Shown: positions 10,947 through 21,321 of the stretch, one piece after another | Layout of the letters: each line of letters starts with the position of its first letter | How positions within the stretch are numbered: position 1 is the stretch's first letter | Assembly: GCF_001653235.2 (NCBI RefSeq) | Contig: NC_035795.1 | Coordinates: forward strand, 1,116,001-1,180,000 | Direction: 5' to 3' | DNA length: 64,000 nt | Source of the DNA: Pochonia chlamydosporia 170 | Lineage: Eukaryota > Ascomycota > Sordariomycetes > Hypocreales > Clavicipitaceae | Notes under the pieces: model-generated | What the model was told of the DNA's origin: nothing | Databases searched by the model: none | Seen by the model: only the letters and a program-made list of their open reading frames with translations | Translations under genes and position numbers: made by a program

Positions 10947-12390
10947 ATGCTCAATCTCTTGAAATCATCACCTCTCCCCCGTCAATTGAGCCTCACTCGA
11001 AGCGCATATCGCCGGCTCACCGCTCCAACCAACACAACACACACCATCACACGCCTCACTCCCATATCACACTTCTCATCCTCACAAACCACATCCACCA
11101 TGGGCCGCTTCGACCTCCGCAACAAAGGCCAATCCGGCGTACCATTCTACACGCCGGCGCAGCAACCCGCCGCCGGCACGGCAGCAGACCCCTCAACCGC
11201 ACCGACGCTCTACAAGCCGCTGCGCATGCGCAACCTCGAACTACACAATCGGTTCGTCGTCTCGCCCATGTGCCAGTACAGCGCGGACAATGGCCACCTC
11301 ACCGACTACCACCTCGTCCACCTGGGGCAGTTCGCACTCAACGGCGCAGGCGTGGTCATGGTTGAAGCAACCGCCACGGAGGCACGGGGCCGCATCTCCC
11401 CCCAGGATTCTGGGTTATGGCAGGACTCGCAGATTGAGCCGCTTCGCAGGATTGTAAACTACGTTCATAGCCAGAACACCAAGGCGGCTATTCAGATTGC
11501 ACATGCGGGGCGTAAGGCGAGCACTTTGGCGCCTTGGATAGGAGGGTCGGCGAAGAAGGCGCTTGCGGATGAAGAACATGGCGGGTGGCCGGGGGATGTA
11601 GTCGGACCAAGTGCGATTCCGTTTGCAGAAGATCACGCCACGCCGAAGGAGTTGAGTGTCGACGATATAAGAAGTCTGGTGAAGAGCTTTGGCGAAGCAG
11701 CTTTGAGAGCAGTCAAAGCTGGTTTTGACATTATTGAGATTCACGGCGCACACGGCTACCTAATTACGGAATTCCTATCGCCGATATCAAACGTACGTAT
11801 ACCATTCCTTCAAAGACAAACAACAATCTAACAAACCGCAGAAACGAACCGACAACTACGGCGGCTCCTTCGAAAACCGCACCCGCTTCCTCCGCGAAAT
11901 CATCGAGACAGTCCGCTCCCTCATCCCCGACTCCATGCCCCTATGGCTACGCATCTCCGCCACCGAATGGATGGAATGGACCGACCAACCCTCCTGGGAC
12001 CTCCAAAGCAGCATCCAGCTCGCGAAGCTGCTCCCCGGTCTGGGCATCGACGTCCTCGACGTCAGCAGCGGCGGCAACAACTCCCAGCAGCGCATCCTCC
12101 GCGAGAAGACGTACCAGACGAATCTGGCGCGCGAGATTCGCCGCGCCCTCCGCGCAGATGGGCTGGATTTGATTGTCGGTGCGGTGGGCAACATTGACGA
12201 CGCTGAGTTTGCGAGGGACGTGGTGCAGGAGGGGGAGGGGCAGTCTGCGGATTTGGCGCTCGTGGCGAGGCACTTTTTGAGGGAACCGGACTTTGTGCTG
12301 AATGCAGCAGAGAGGTTGGGCGTGGTGGTGAAGTGGCCGGTGCAGTATCATAGGGCGGCGCCGAGGGGGGTTGCTGATGCTTTTTATTAG
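10947..12390 (+). CDS. NADH:flavin oxidoreductase, class III old yellow enzyme (YqjM type)
   Basis: FMN-dependent ene-reductase that uses NAD(P)H to reduce activated C=C bonds. Exons 10947-11792 and 11842-12390 give 464 residues. The TIM barrel starts at about residue 90 (TLYKPLRMRNLELHNRF). PMCQYS carries the redox-tuning Cys of YqjM-type enzymes, HAGRKAS contributes to flavin and substrate binding, and IEIHGAHGYLITEFLSP holds the substrate-binding His pair; the intron falls directly after the SPISN that follows. RTDNYGGSFENRTRF is the family signature. The first 51 residues have no acidic residue and are rich in Arg, Ser and Thr, like a mitochondrial presequence. A second ATG at residue 52 (MGRFDLRN) begins the part that aligns with cytosolic homologues, so two isoforms are possible. 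Physiological substrate unknown. Confidence 0.92.
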
Positions 12391-15326
12391 GTTATGGATG
12401 GGGGATGGCGTTGCTTTGTTATGAATGGGGATAAAAGTGGTATGGGGATGAATTGATTGATGGGGTTGCGGGTGTATATACTTTGTGTGATGAATAAAAG
12501 TGGACATGATGATGATTGCAACCAGAGCTATCGGGATGGTTCGGTGTATTAGCATGAACAATATTTGTGTATCGATACGTGTGTTGTATTCTAAGCAGAC
12601 AGCATGCTTGCAGATAGACATACACTTTACAAGGGAATTATAAGTAGAAAGAGAGGGTTCTATATCTCTGTTAAGATGAAATAGCATATAAACAGCACAG
12701 TAATGCCCGTGTATGTATGTATACCTTGCATTCCACTGTGACGACCATATTCTCAACTAGTCCTCTAGCAATCTCTCGTCGCGTTATCAGATATTCTTGC
12801 CATAAAGAAGTCGTAGGTTGCAGCATCATCAGCAGTCTCCGACATTTCGGCCTCATGTTCTGGATCTCGAGATAAATTCTGAAATCACTCAAGTTCTGGG
12901 AGTAAGTCTCCACTTGCATACTCTTCTTTCCTCCATTTCTCATCATTGTTGCTACCAGTGTAAGTGTGTATCAACTGGTACATTGCGAGCCCACCTCCTC
13001 GGAATATGCGTTGCCGCCAAACTGCATGACTACTGTCGTCCCTATATCTGGCCGGTTGAGCACGGTATACACATTTGAGATTTGAGAAATATTGACGGGA
13101 CTTTGAGTCTCCTAGCCAACCATCTAGTTGCAATTGAATGTGTCAATCCGGACAACATGTTGGAGCATTGCTTATTCCCTGGTCGTTGTAGGATGGCGCA
13201 CGAATCACCGGAAGGCCTGGGTTACTCGCCCACGCCAGTGCCTTGTATTATATTATCGGATGAATAGCCCTGTTTGGACTCTGGAGCCTCAACAGACCAC
13301 GGTCTCTATTGGCTTCCCTGCAGTCGAAACCTCGAACCAGTTTGTTACTTGTGAGAGCTGTTTCTAAAGTCCTTGCGCTTTTCCCTGGTTCCATCTTTTT
13401 ATTAGTGAATCGTACTAGCCTTGAACTACAACAAATGCTCAATATATCCCATCGTATGGCAATGGAAGCAGACAACTCTCAATGAACATGACACGCGGGG
13501 TAGGAAAGTGCACGGCCACTTCAGAATGCACAACATGGACCAGTACAGGTACAGTGTGTTGATGAATTCCTGACATCAAGATTTCACACTGCAATGCTAC
13601 CTTGCAAGCTGTGGCCAATGTATTGCACATGGAAGGATTCATTCACTGGCATGTCATGGTGTTAATGCCATTGCACTCTCCGCGATATGAGTTGCTTGTT
13701 GCCTGATTATATCCTTTTGACACTAACTGTCGAGATGCAATGCTTCTTGGCAAATCCTACAGATTGCTCGGAGCCATGCAGTTCGAATCGGGATTTCCTG
13801 CTTTCGCAGTGACACACTGCTTCAGCACTCTTTGTCTGGTGTCTGACGGCACACACAAGACAACTGGGTCTGGAACACCAGTGCATTCTTTTCTTAACGG
13901 CGAAAACCAGCTTCGCGGGCTGATAAACTCGAATGATGCTTTAAGATTTTGCCCAGGAAAACTTGGGGTTGTACAAGAGCCCGCTCGTTTCGACCGTATC
14001 AACCAGGATTATAGTCGTCAATGATGCCAGAGTGTCCAGACATCAACCACCCCACCAATGGATGTTGGTCCAATATGTGATATTTTGAGACGAGACCCGT
14101 GAATCAGTTAGGCATTGACGAGGAGGAATCTGCAATTAATCAATATTCGTCCTGTTCATGCACGAGGTAGTCCATGCCTTCATGCATGAAGGGATTGGGC
14201 CAAACTTTAAAGGATTGGTGTACTCCGTAAATCCACAGCTAATTCGGAAAATGGTCCCGATCAAATGGTGTGAAGTGCCGTCACTCGTGAAAACCGTGGC
14301 CACTTCAATGTTGGATGTCTTCTCTGCCAGGTCGGGTCAGCATGTCTTGGTCTGCCATGTTGGGAAAGTCCCCTGCACAACATTCTTCGCGGTCATTGGT
14401 GGCTTGCTCAAGCTCGAGTGTCACGGCCGGCGATTATCCAGCCATCAAAATGCAGTGTGGTGGGGGGACATCAAGACATGCGAGGCCCCGAATGAGGTGA
14501 CAGCCAGGCTGGTTGATCGATGGGAAGCAGTGGAGAAGGTGAATAGTAAAGATGCCTGCAAAGGCAATTCCAAGTTGCAACAACCGAGAAGAGATAATCG
14601 CAGTCAATTGCTATTATGTTGGAGAGCAATTGATGATCGCCGGTTGGAAAAATGCGCCCATCAAGTAGAAGCATGAGGCTGAATCATTATCTGGTGTGTC
14701 CAAACTTGGAACTCATGGAAGGAGCAGTCTAGTCAGCCTGTTGCCACACAGCGCGCAAACGCAGTGGGCAGACAGTGGGTGGATGATAGTGGTGAGAGGG
14801 ACTGCCCCACTATACTGATGAAACTCTGACTTCTCACTCGCCAGCTGACCACTAGTTGCGGCTCCTCGTTGGTGCACGCATGTGCCAGCTTCAGATGTCC
14901 AGTGGGCTGAACATTGGTTTGGTGGGACTGATGGAGCTCAACCGCCCAGTGCCGCTGGCCAGCTCCTGTCAATGTTGGTCTGTTGCTAGACTTCCTTGCG
15001 ACATGGAGCGGCTGCACGTACGCACTAGTCCCTGGGGAAAAGGGACACTTGTTCAATTGGACCCCAGCCGCGTCCCTCACTCTCACTCACTTCTCGGTCC
15101 ATGAGATCCAAAGGTACAAAACCTCCCCATCCCATCTTCCACCATCGCATCGGATCTTGGATTTCTCTTCTTTCCATCCCCATATCCAACCCCATCCCAA
15201 TACTTGGTGGCTTTGTAGATTTGGGCTTCGGAAAAGATTTTCTCTTTTTCTTTCTTATTTTGCACATTTTACAGGCACACAGTCTTTCCACAGCTGTAGC
15301 TCGTCTGTCTACATCACCCACCCACC
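12391..15326. other. Intergenic region upstream of PDI1
   Basis: About 2.9 kb with no supported gene. The first 150 bases are the G/T-rich 3' UTR of the oxidoreductase gene. An ATG-initiated frame of 172 codons at 14158-14676 has no recognisable motif and is not called. The last 220 bases are pyrimidine-rich (many CATCC and CCATC blocks), consistent with the PDI1 5' leader. Confidence 0.5.
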
Positions 15327-16963
15327 ATGCAGCACAAACGTCTTGCCTTTGGTCTTTTGACCGCCTTGGCCTCTCTGGCTTCTGCCGAGGACAAGTCCGA
15401 TGTTCACCAGCTGACCGAGAAGACCTTTGACGAGTTTGTCAAGGCCAACCCCTTGGTTCTCGCCGAATGTAAGTTGATTCCTACCCTCAATTGCCGCCCG
15501 CATCAGCTCCATGTGGGAGAGATGCCAGGGTGGCAACTTGGCCATATTTGTAAGCTTCAAATCTGACTTTCCGCTTCTCGCTATTAGTCTTCGCTCCCTG
15601 GTGCGGACACTGCAAGGCCCTCGCCCCCGAGTACGAGGAGGCTGCTACCTCTTTGAAGGAGAAGAACATCAAGCTTGCCAAGATTGACTGCACCGAGGAG
15701 GCCGACCTCTGCCAGAAGCACGGCGTTGAGGGCTATCCCACCCTCAAGGTCTTCCGTGGCGCTGACAATGTCGCTCCCTACAATGGCCAGCGCAAGGCTG
15801 CTGCCATCACTTCCTACATGGTCAAGCAGTCTCTGCCTGCCGTCTCTGTCTTGACCAAGGACACCCTCGAGGAGTTCAAGACTGCCGACAAGGTTGTTCT
15901 GATCGCCTACATCGCCGCCGATGACAAGGCCTCCAACGAGACTTTCACCACGGTTGCTGAGAAGCTCCGCGACAACTACCTGTTTGGTGGCGTCAATGAT
16001 GCCGCCGTCGCCGAGGCTGAGGGCGTCAAGTTCCCCTCCATTGTTCTGTACAAGTCTTTCGACGAGGGCAAGAACACCTACACTGAGAAGTTCGAGGCTG
16101 AGGCCATCGAGAAGTTCGCCAAGGTCGCCGCTACTCCCCTGATCGGCGAGGTTGGCCCCGAGACCTATGCCGACTACATGTCTGCTGGTATTCCCCTGGC
16201 TTACATCTTCGCTGAGACTCAGGAGGAGCGCGATAGCCTCGCCAAGGACCTCAAGCCCATTGCTGAGGAGTACAAGGGCAAGATCAACTTTGCCACCATC
16301 GACGCCAAGTCTTTCGGTGCCCACGCCGGTAACCTGAACCTCAAGACTGACAAGTTCCCCGCCTTTGCCATCCACAACATCGAAAAGAACCTCAAGTACC
16401 CTTACGACCAGGAGAAGAAGATCACTCACGACGCTATTGCCAAGTTCTCCAAAGAATTCTCTGCTGGCAAGATTGAGCCTAGCATCAAGTCTGAGCCCAT
16501 CCCCGAGAAGCAGGATGGACCTGTCACCATCATTGTCGCCAAGAACTATGACCAGATTGTCCTTGATGACAAGAAGGATGTCCTTGTCGAGTTCTACGCC
16601 CCCTGGTGCGGCCACTGCAAGGCTCTTGCTCCCAAGTACGACCAGCTTGGTGAGGCCTACCAGAAGTCTGAGTTCAAGGACAAGGTTGTCATCGCCAAGG
16701 TCGATGCTACTGCTAACGATGTTCCTGATGACATCTCTGGTTTCCCCACTATCAAGCTCTACCCCGCTGGCAGCAAGGACGCCCCCGTCACTTACAATGG
16801 TGCCCGTACTGTCCAGGACCTGATTGACTTCATCAAGGAGAACGGCAAGCACAAGGCTTCCGTCGCCTTCAAGGAGGAGAGCACTGAGGAGGCTGCTCCC
16901 GCCGCTTCTGAGAAGAAGGAGGCAGAGGAGAAGAAGGAGGATGAGGATCACGATGAGTTGTAA
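15327..16963 (+). CDS. PDI1: Protein disulfide isomerase
   Basis: Luminal ER oxidoreductase that forms and rearranges disulfides in secretory proteins. Exons 15327-15468 and 15588-16963 give 505 residues, the normal fungal length. A signal peptide (residues 1-20, FGLLTALASLASA) precedes thioredoxin domain a with active site Cys53-Gly-His-Cys56, inactive domains b and b', and domain a' with Cys388-Gly-His-Cys391. The tail is Glu/Lys-rich and ends in the retention signal HDEL before TAA. The 119-nt intron interrupts the codon just before the first FAPWCGHC. Codon choice is strongly biased (third-position C), as in highly expressed genes; this leaves a 455-codon antisense frame that is only a shadow. 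Regulation by the unfolded-protein response is usual for the family, but I could not identify a clear response element. Confidence 0.97.
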
Positions 16964-17380
16964 ATTTTGATGACAAATGTACTGGATTTAAAACGAAAAG
17001 ATGCCCTTTATGATATCCGGGCGTGGGTTTGAAATGGGATGGATGGCTTGAGTACCACGGCTTTGTAGTTTCTGTAAAACGCATGGAAGCTATTTGATCA
17101 ATAATATCATGTCTTACATTTACTGCTTGGTGTTGTCACTGCCACGCCCTCCATCTTGACCTCTTGAGCTTGTCTACCGGCTGCGACACGCCAGTCTGTT
17201 GTTGTTTTGCAGAATCATTAACTTTATACATGTATATTTGATTGTGATGGTACAGACATCAAAGAACTAGCACATGGGTCCCCCATTCCACAGCGCTCGG
17301 CATTCTTTGAGGACAGCTATATCATAACCTCGGTCCTGGCCGACAATCCTCCCAGCTTGTTTACGTGCATACATCGCTCC
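16964..17380. other. Convergent intergenic region
   Basis: About 400 bases between the PDI1 stop and the stop of the minus-strand mitochondrial gene. Holds both 3' UTRs; no coding sequence seen. Confidence 0.5.
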
Positions 17381-17810
17381 TTATTTCTTCTGCTGTGTCT
17401 TTTGTTCGAGGGCCTTGACATAGTTTGTCAAGCGGGTAACCGAAGCTTGCAGCGTCTACCGAGAGTTAGCTTCTCCAACATAATACCTCTTTGCCATGAA
17501 CGGGCCGCTAGGGAAACTGACGTAGATATCCTCCGTGAGCATGTCGTTCGACGCCTTGTACTCCTGGATAAGGTACGTGTAGACCGCGCTCCCGGACAGG
17601 ACACACCCGAACAGGAAGCCGAAGAGCCTGGGTTTGTCAGTTTCAGTTGATATGGCTCAAGAGTTATTGGACTCACCCGCCGCGGAAAGCTCCCATCGGC
17701 CGTTTTGCAGGGAGGGGGGCGTCGGCCATGCGTCTCGTGGAGGTGCTGAAGCCGCGCGCGCTGAGGGCGCGGGTCGTGCTGGTGAAGAGGATTCTTGAGG
17801 CGGAGGACAT
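17381..17810 (-). CDS. Small mitochondrial single-pass membrane protein, conserved-looking, function unknown
   Basis: Three exons on the minus strand (17810-17677, 17627-17522, 17455-17381) join in frame to give 104 residues. Residues 1-35 form a typical presequence (SSASRILFTSTTRALSARG, then STSTRR). A glycine-rich hydrophobic segment (LFGFLFGCVLSGSAVYTYLI) is one membrane span. The C-terminal 40 residues read EYKASNDMLTEDIY then TLQASVTRLTNYVKALE and look like a short coiled coil ending in KTQQKK. The last exon is only 75 nt and would be missed without splicing. From memory, similar LLTEDIYxLQ proteins occur across filamentous fungi, but I cannot attach a function. Inner-membrane location with a soluble helical tail is inferred. 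Confidence 0.8.
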
Positions 17811-19913
17811 GGTTGGTGTGGTGTGGCGAGGGTGAGGAAGCTGGAAGCTGGTGTCGGGGAGCTGTGGAAGGGTTCGGGTGGTGTTGGAGGTGGTGTCTTG
17901 TGAGAGATGTGTATGGGACTGTTTTGGTTTAGTGGGCTTGCTGCTTTTGTGGGGATGCAATGGCTGCCAACGGTGCTTTCTTTTCCTGTTCCTATCAACT
18001 CTATATGTTGTCCAAAGATATTGCAGAATAATTTGCTGCAGTTTATCGTTCGATTTATCATATTCTGATCAAGTTGCAGTGTTGTCTGAGATACTATTGA
18101 AGTCTCGTCAATTGGAAGCAAGCTCCCGTCGTGGATGATCTTGGGGTCCGTGTCAGGAAAGAAGGGACAACGACTCGGAAGCTTCATAGGCTCGGACGAA
18201 TTGAAATGAGGAAATTCTGGCCATCAACAGGTATGTGGAGGGATATACTATTTTATACATATCGTAAACATGGCAGGCACTCTTCGTGTCGCTCACAAGT
18301 AGGTTGGGGGATTTTCGACCGTCGATAACCACAACTTGAAATGGCATAGGCTTGTTTCATCGAAGTTAGGTAAGCCTAATAATATGGGCGAACAGGAGCT
18401 CAATGGTTATGAAGAAACTCTTCCTCCCGGTGAATACAAACCGCCACCTGACTTTTGGACAACTTCCCCTTCTCTGGTGGGATGGACACACCACCGGCGA
18501 TGGTGCTCTTCGCGGTGTGCGTCTACACGGCTTCTTGGGAGATCTAGGGGTAAAGACAGGACGATGGATGTATCTTTTCGCGAGACTCTACCTATTATTC
18601 GTGCAATTTCGAGGCAGGTTAAATACCACGACATTATCCTGCCTAGTGTTGAGTCCTGGTCCTTTCTATTGTAACGGGTTGGCATGTAAGATGCGGCGGT
18701 GTCGCAGGATCCTCTTCCGACGAACCTCAGACGCCAATTATGCTGGCTACTCCGGAAGGGGTTATGAGACGAGCATTGCCTGAAATCTTCACCGAATAGT
18801 GGAACTTGATAGTCTCGGTGTTGTTAAAAGGGTTCACGTAGTGTCTGAAAATCGGGTGACTGCCAGGGAACTATTGCAGAACAATGCTTTAATGCCAGAA
18901 TCGAGCCGGAAGAATGCTGGATTCAATGTCTAAATATATCTATTGCCGCACGCTCAGATACTTGTAAATGGGGGTGCAAGATATACGTGCAAGCTCATGA
19001 ATGTCATACCAGTAGCCCATGCAAGAAACGAGGAAAGATAAACGAGGTAACTATTTTAGTATTCAATGGCAAATACCTACTCAGCTACGGTCGGAGGTTA
19101 AAACTATGTAAGCAACTACGAGAGATCGCTTATCCCGTATTGTACCACAGTATGTTGAGATACATAAATGTATTCTTGGATGTAGGCAAATGCGACATAT
19201 TAGTCATAGTCTGTAAGTTGGTGGCCACGGAGCTGAATTTCAAGTAGATAATATAGGTTATGATTCCCGTTGTATTGGCTGTGTCCCCTTCTTCTCCTTG
19301 TCTTCCACGTAAACTAATTTAAATGCCGTTTGGGCCTCGTTCTGTTGTCCGTTGAACTACAGGTCGAACAGAGCCAACTGTATTCGACCGTCGAAAGGCA
19401 TTGCGTACCACACGCTGACGCAGCTGTTTATTACGACATGTTGGTGAACTCTTTGCTGAGGATAAGTATATCTGTCAATATGACGAACGCGCTCTAGGGG
19501 GCGAGTAATTATGATGGCTTGCATCCGTGGACAACAATCCTGAGTCCTGGCAAGCTGTGACGAAGCGGTTCACAGTTATAGCTGCTGTAAAAGCGGCCAC
19601 GCTTGGCACCAAAGGGTCAAGCTCGCTTTCCAATGAATTGGGCCAATCTGATTGGGTCAATAGGCCCTGGGGATCGGGCTTCGGAGGCTTTTAGCGCCAT
19701 TCTTCCGACGTTTTGGCGGATGTTTCCAGCTCCAGTCCCTGCTAGAGCTGCCGGCCTGAAGTGCTGGTATTGGATACAGAAAATAGGTGGACATTCACCA
19801 TTCACATTCCGCGATTCGACAAACAGGACCAGTTTCTACTCCCACAACCAAACCACCTTAACAACCACACCGTCCATGCTACCTTGAAGGTGTCCAGCGC
19901 CAGCGCGGCCATC
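17811..19913. other. Intergenic region upstream of VPS71
   Basis: About 2.1 kb without a supported gene. AT-rich between about 18900 and 19260. Frames of up to 126 codons at 18336-18783 show no recognisable motif. Confidence 0.45.
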
Positions 19914-20769
19914 ATGAACAACTTTGGCGTCATCGAACTCGCCAGCGCGAGGACTACATCCGCACCAGGATGGGCCTACGTGCCCGACACAGCTATCGCC
20001 CCCGGCTCGGCTGGCATTCAGCCTGCAAACAGAAAACGAGCACGCAACCAACCCGGCGGAGGACCGAGTTTAAGTGATTTGACGGCTAGGCAAGAGGCCA
20101 AGATACGAAAAGAGGTGGAAGTGCTGGAAAAGGATGGCTCAAAGGACAACACGATACCGCTGCCAGCCAAGAGCGGACGAAGTACGACCTCTTACACTTT
20201 CTTCCCACCAAATTCTCTAGCCACACGATACACCATACTAACAGCTTGAAGCACAAACGAAATTCACACCCAACGTCCGAAAAGTAATGCAATCACAAAA
20301 GACCTTCGCAAACCACCTAGACGACTACCTCGCCCTACAAGCCCACGAGGCACACCCATCCTCCAACGCGAGTAAACGCGTAGGAGGTAAAAAGGACACA
20401 GCGGCCTCTACGCCCCGACAATCCACACACGACGACGACGTAGCCATGACAGACGCCGACCTGCCGCCCGTGTTGCCGCCGTCGTGTAAGACACCGCCGG
20501 CACCGCACGCTGGGGACAAGGACGCGCTGCTTGTGTCGCGTGTGCCGGAGATGCCGTCGGATAGTGAACTGCGCAAGTTGTTGGCGCGTCCGCCGTTGTC
20601 GTATCTCGAGGCGCTGGGGAGCTATGACGACACGTATCCGAGGAGGGTGTTTTGTGAGGTCTGTGGGTATTGGGGGCGGGTGAGATGCTTGAAGTGCGGG
20701 ACGAGGGTTTGCGCGTTGGATTGTTTGGAGATGCATAGGGAGGAGTGTGTGACAAGGTATGGCATTTAG
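19914..20769 (+). CDS. VPS71: SWR1-complex subunit Vps71/Swc6, HIT-type zinc finger
   Basis: Subunit of the SWR1 chromatin remodeller that places histone variant H2A.Z (orthologue of human ZNHIT1). Exons 19914-20181 and 20252-20769 give 261 residues. The N-terminal half is basic and includes a helical segment (TARQEAKIRKEVEVLEKD). The core TKFTPNVRKVMQSQKTFANH is well known in the family and is rebuilt exactly by joining the exons across the intron 20182-20251 (GTACGA donor, CTAAC branch site, AAG acceptor). The C terminus has the HIT zinc finger: FCEVCGYWGRVRCLKCG followed by CALDCLEMHREEC, with the expected Cys pairs, His and final Cys. The ATG at 19914 is the first in frame. A disordered acidic patch (DDDVAMTDAD) lies in between. 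Confidence 0.92.
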
Positions 20770-21321
20770 GTTTGGGTTTGAGGTTTGAGGGATGTGGTGA
20801 GATGGGTGGTTGGTGTATTGCATTATTGGCGTTGGGATGGTTTTGGTTCGAATGATACCCGATATGTGGCATGCTTGGTTTAATTTACTTTTGTGCTTCT
20901 GATTGGGTGGTTTCGTAAACTTGTGGTGTTATGGTTATGGTCTTTGGCATACATACCTAGGTAGTCACGATGTGTGTCATTATGTGTTTGTGATATCCTC
21001 CGAACTCGGGTCAGCAATAATTAGATGACGGTACAGCGAATGAATCGCAACTTAACCCAGTCTGCCTCATTTAAAACGCAGCCCGTGTAATTAAACCGCT
21101 GTCAGGCACACTCAATGCCTCTTATTACAAGCGCGGCCCATGCCGACAGTCTGCGGCCATAGATCGGTGTTGCAGTCGGTGACTCTGACTCGACTCGACT
21201 CAGGCACAATTGGCAGCATGAGTCAACCCCACCTTCACCTCCAGTTTCATCCCACTTAAAGCTATCTGCCCCTCCAAAACAACACCCCGAACAAATCCCA
21301 AGCATCACAATTCTTCAAACC
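20770..21321. other. Intergenic region between VPS71 and the ThrRS gene
   Basis: The first 150 bases are a G/T-rich 3' UTR. A perfect 10-bp palindrome TACCTAGGTA lies at 20954-20963. The rest is promoter; no gene seen. Confidence 0.5.

Noticed and set aside
11947..12756. 269-codon minus-strand frame antisense to the old yellow enzyme
   Set aside because: Overlaps a certain gene and continues into its 3' UTR with a His/Pro/Ile-rich, motif-free translation.
14158..14676. 172-codon ATG frame between the oxidoreductase gene and PDI1
   Set aside because: No motif, signal peptide or membrane segment; length alone is not enough in a 2.9-kb gap.
15584..16951. 455-codon minus-strand frame antisense to PDI1
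   Set aside because: It mirrors the strongly biased codons of PDI1; its Leu/Val/Gly/Asp-rich translation is the usual antisense artefact, and PDI1 is certain.
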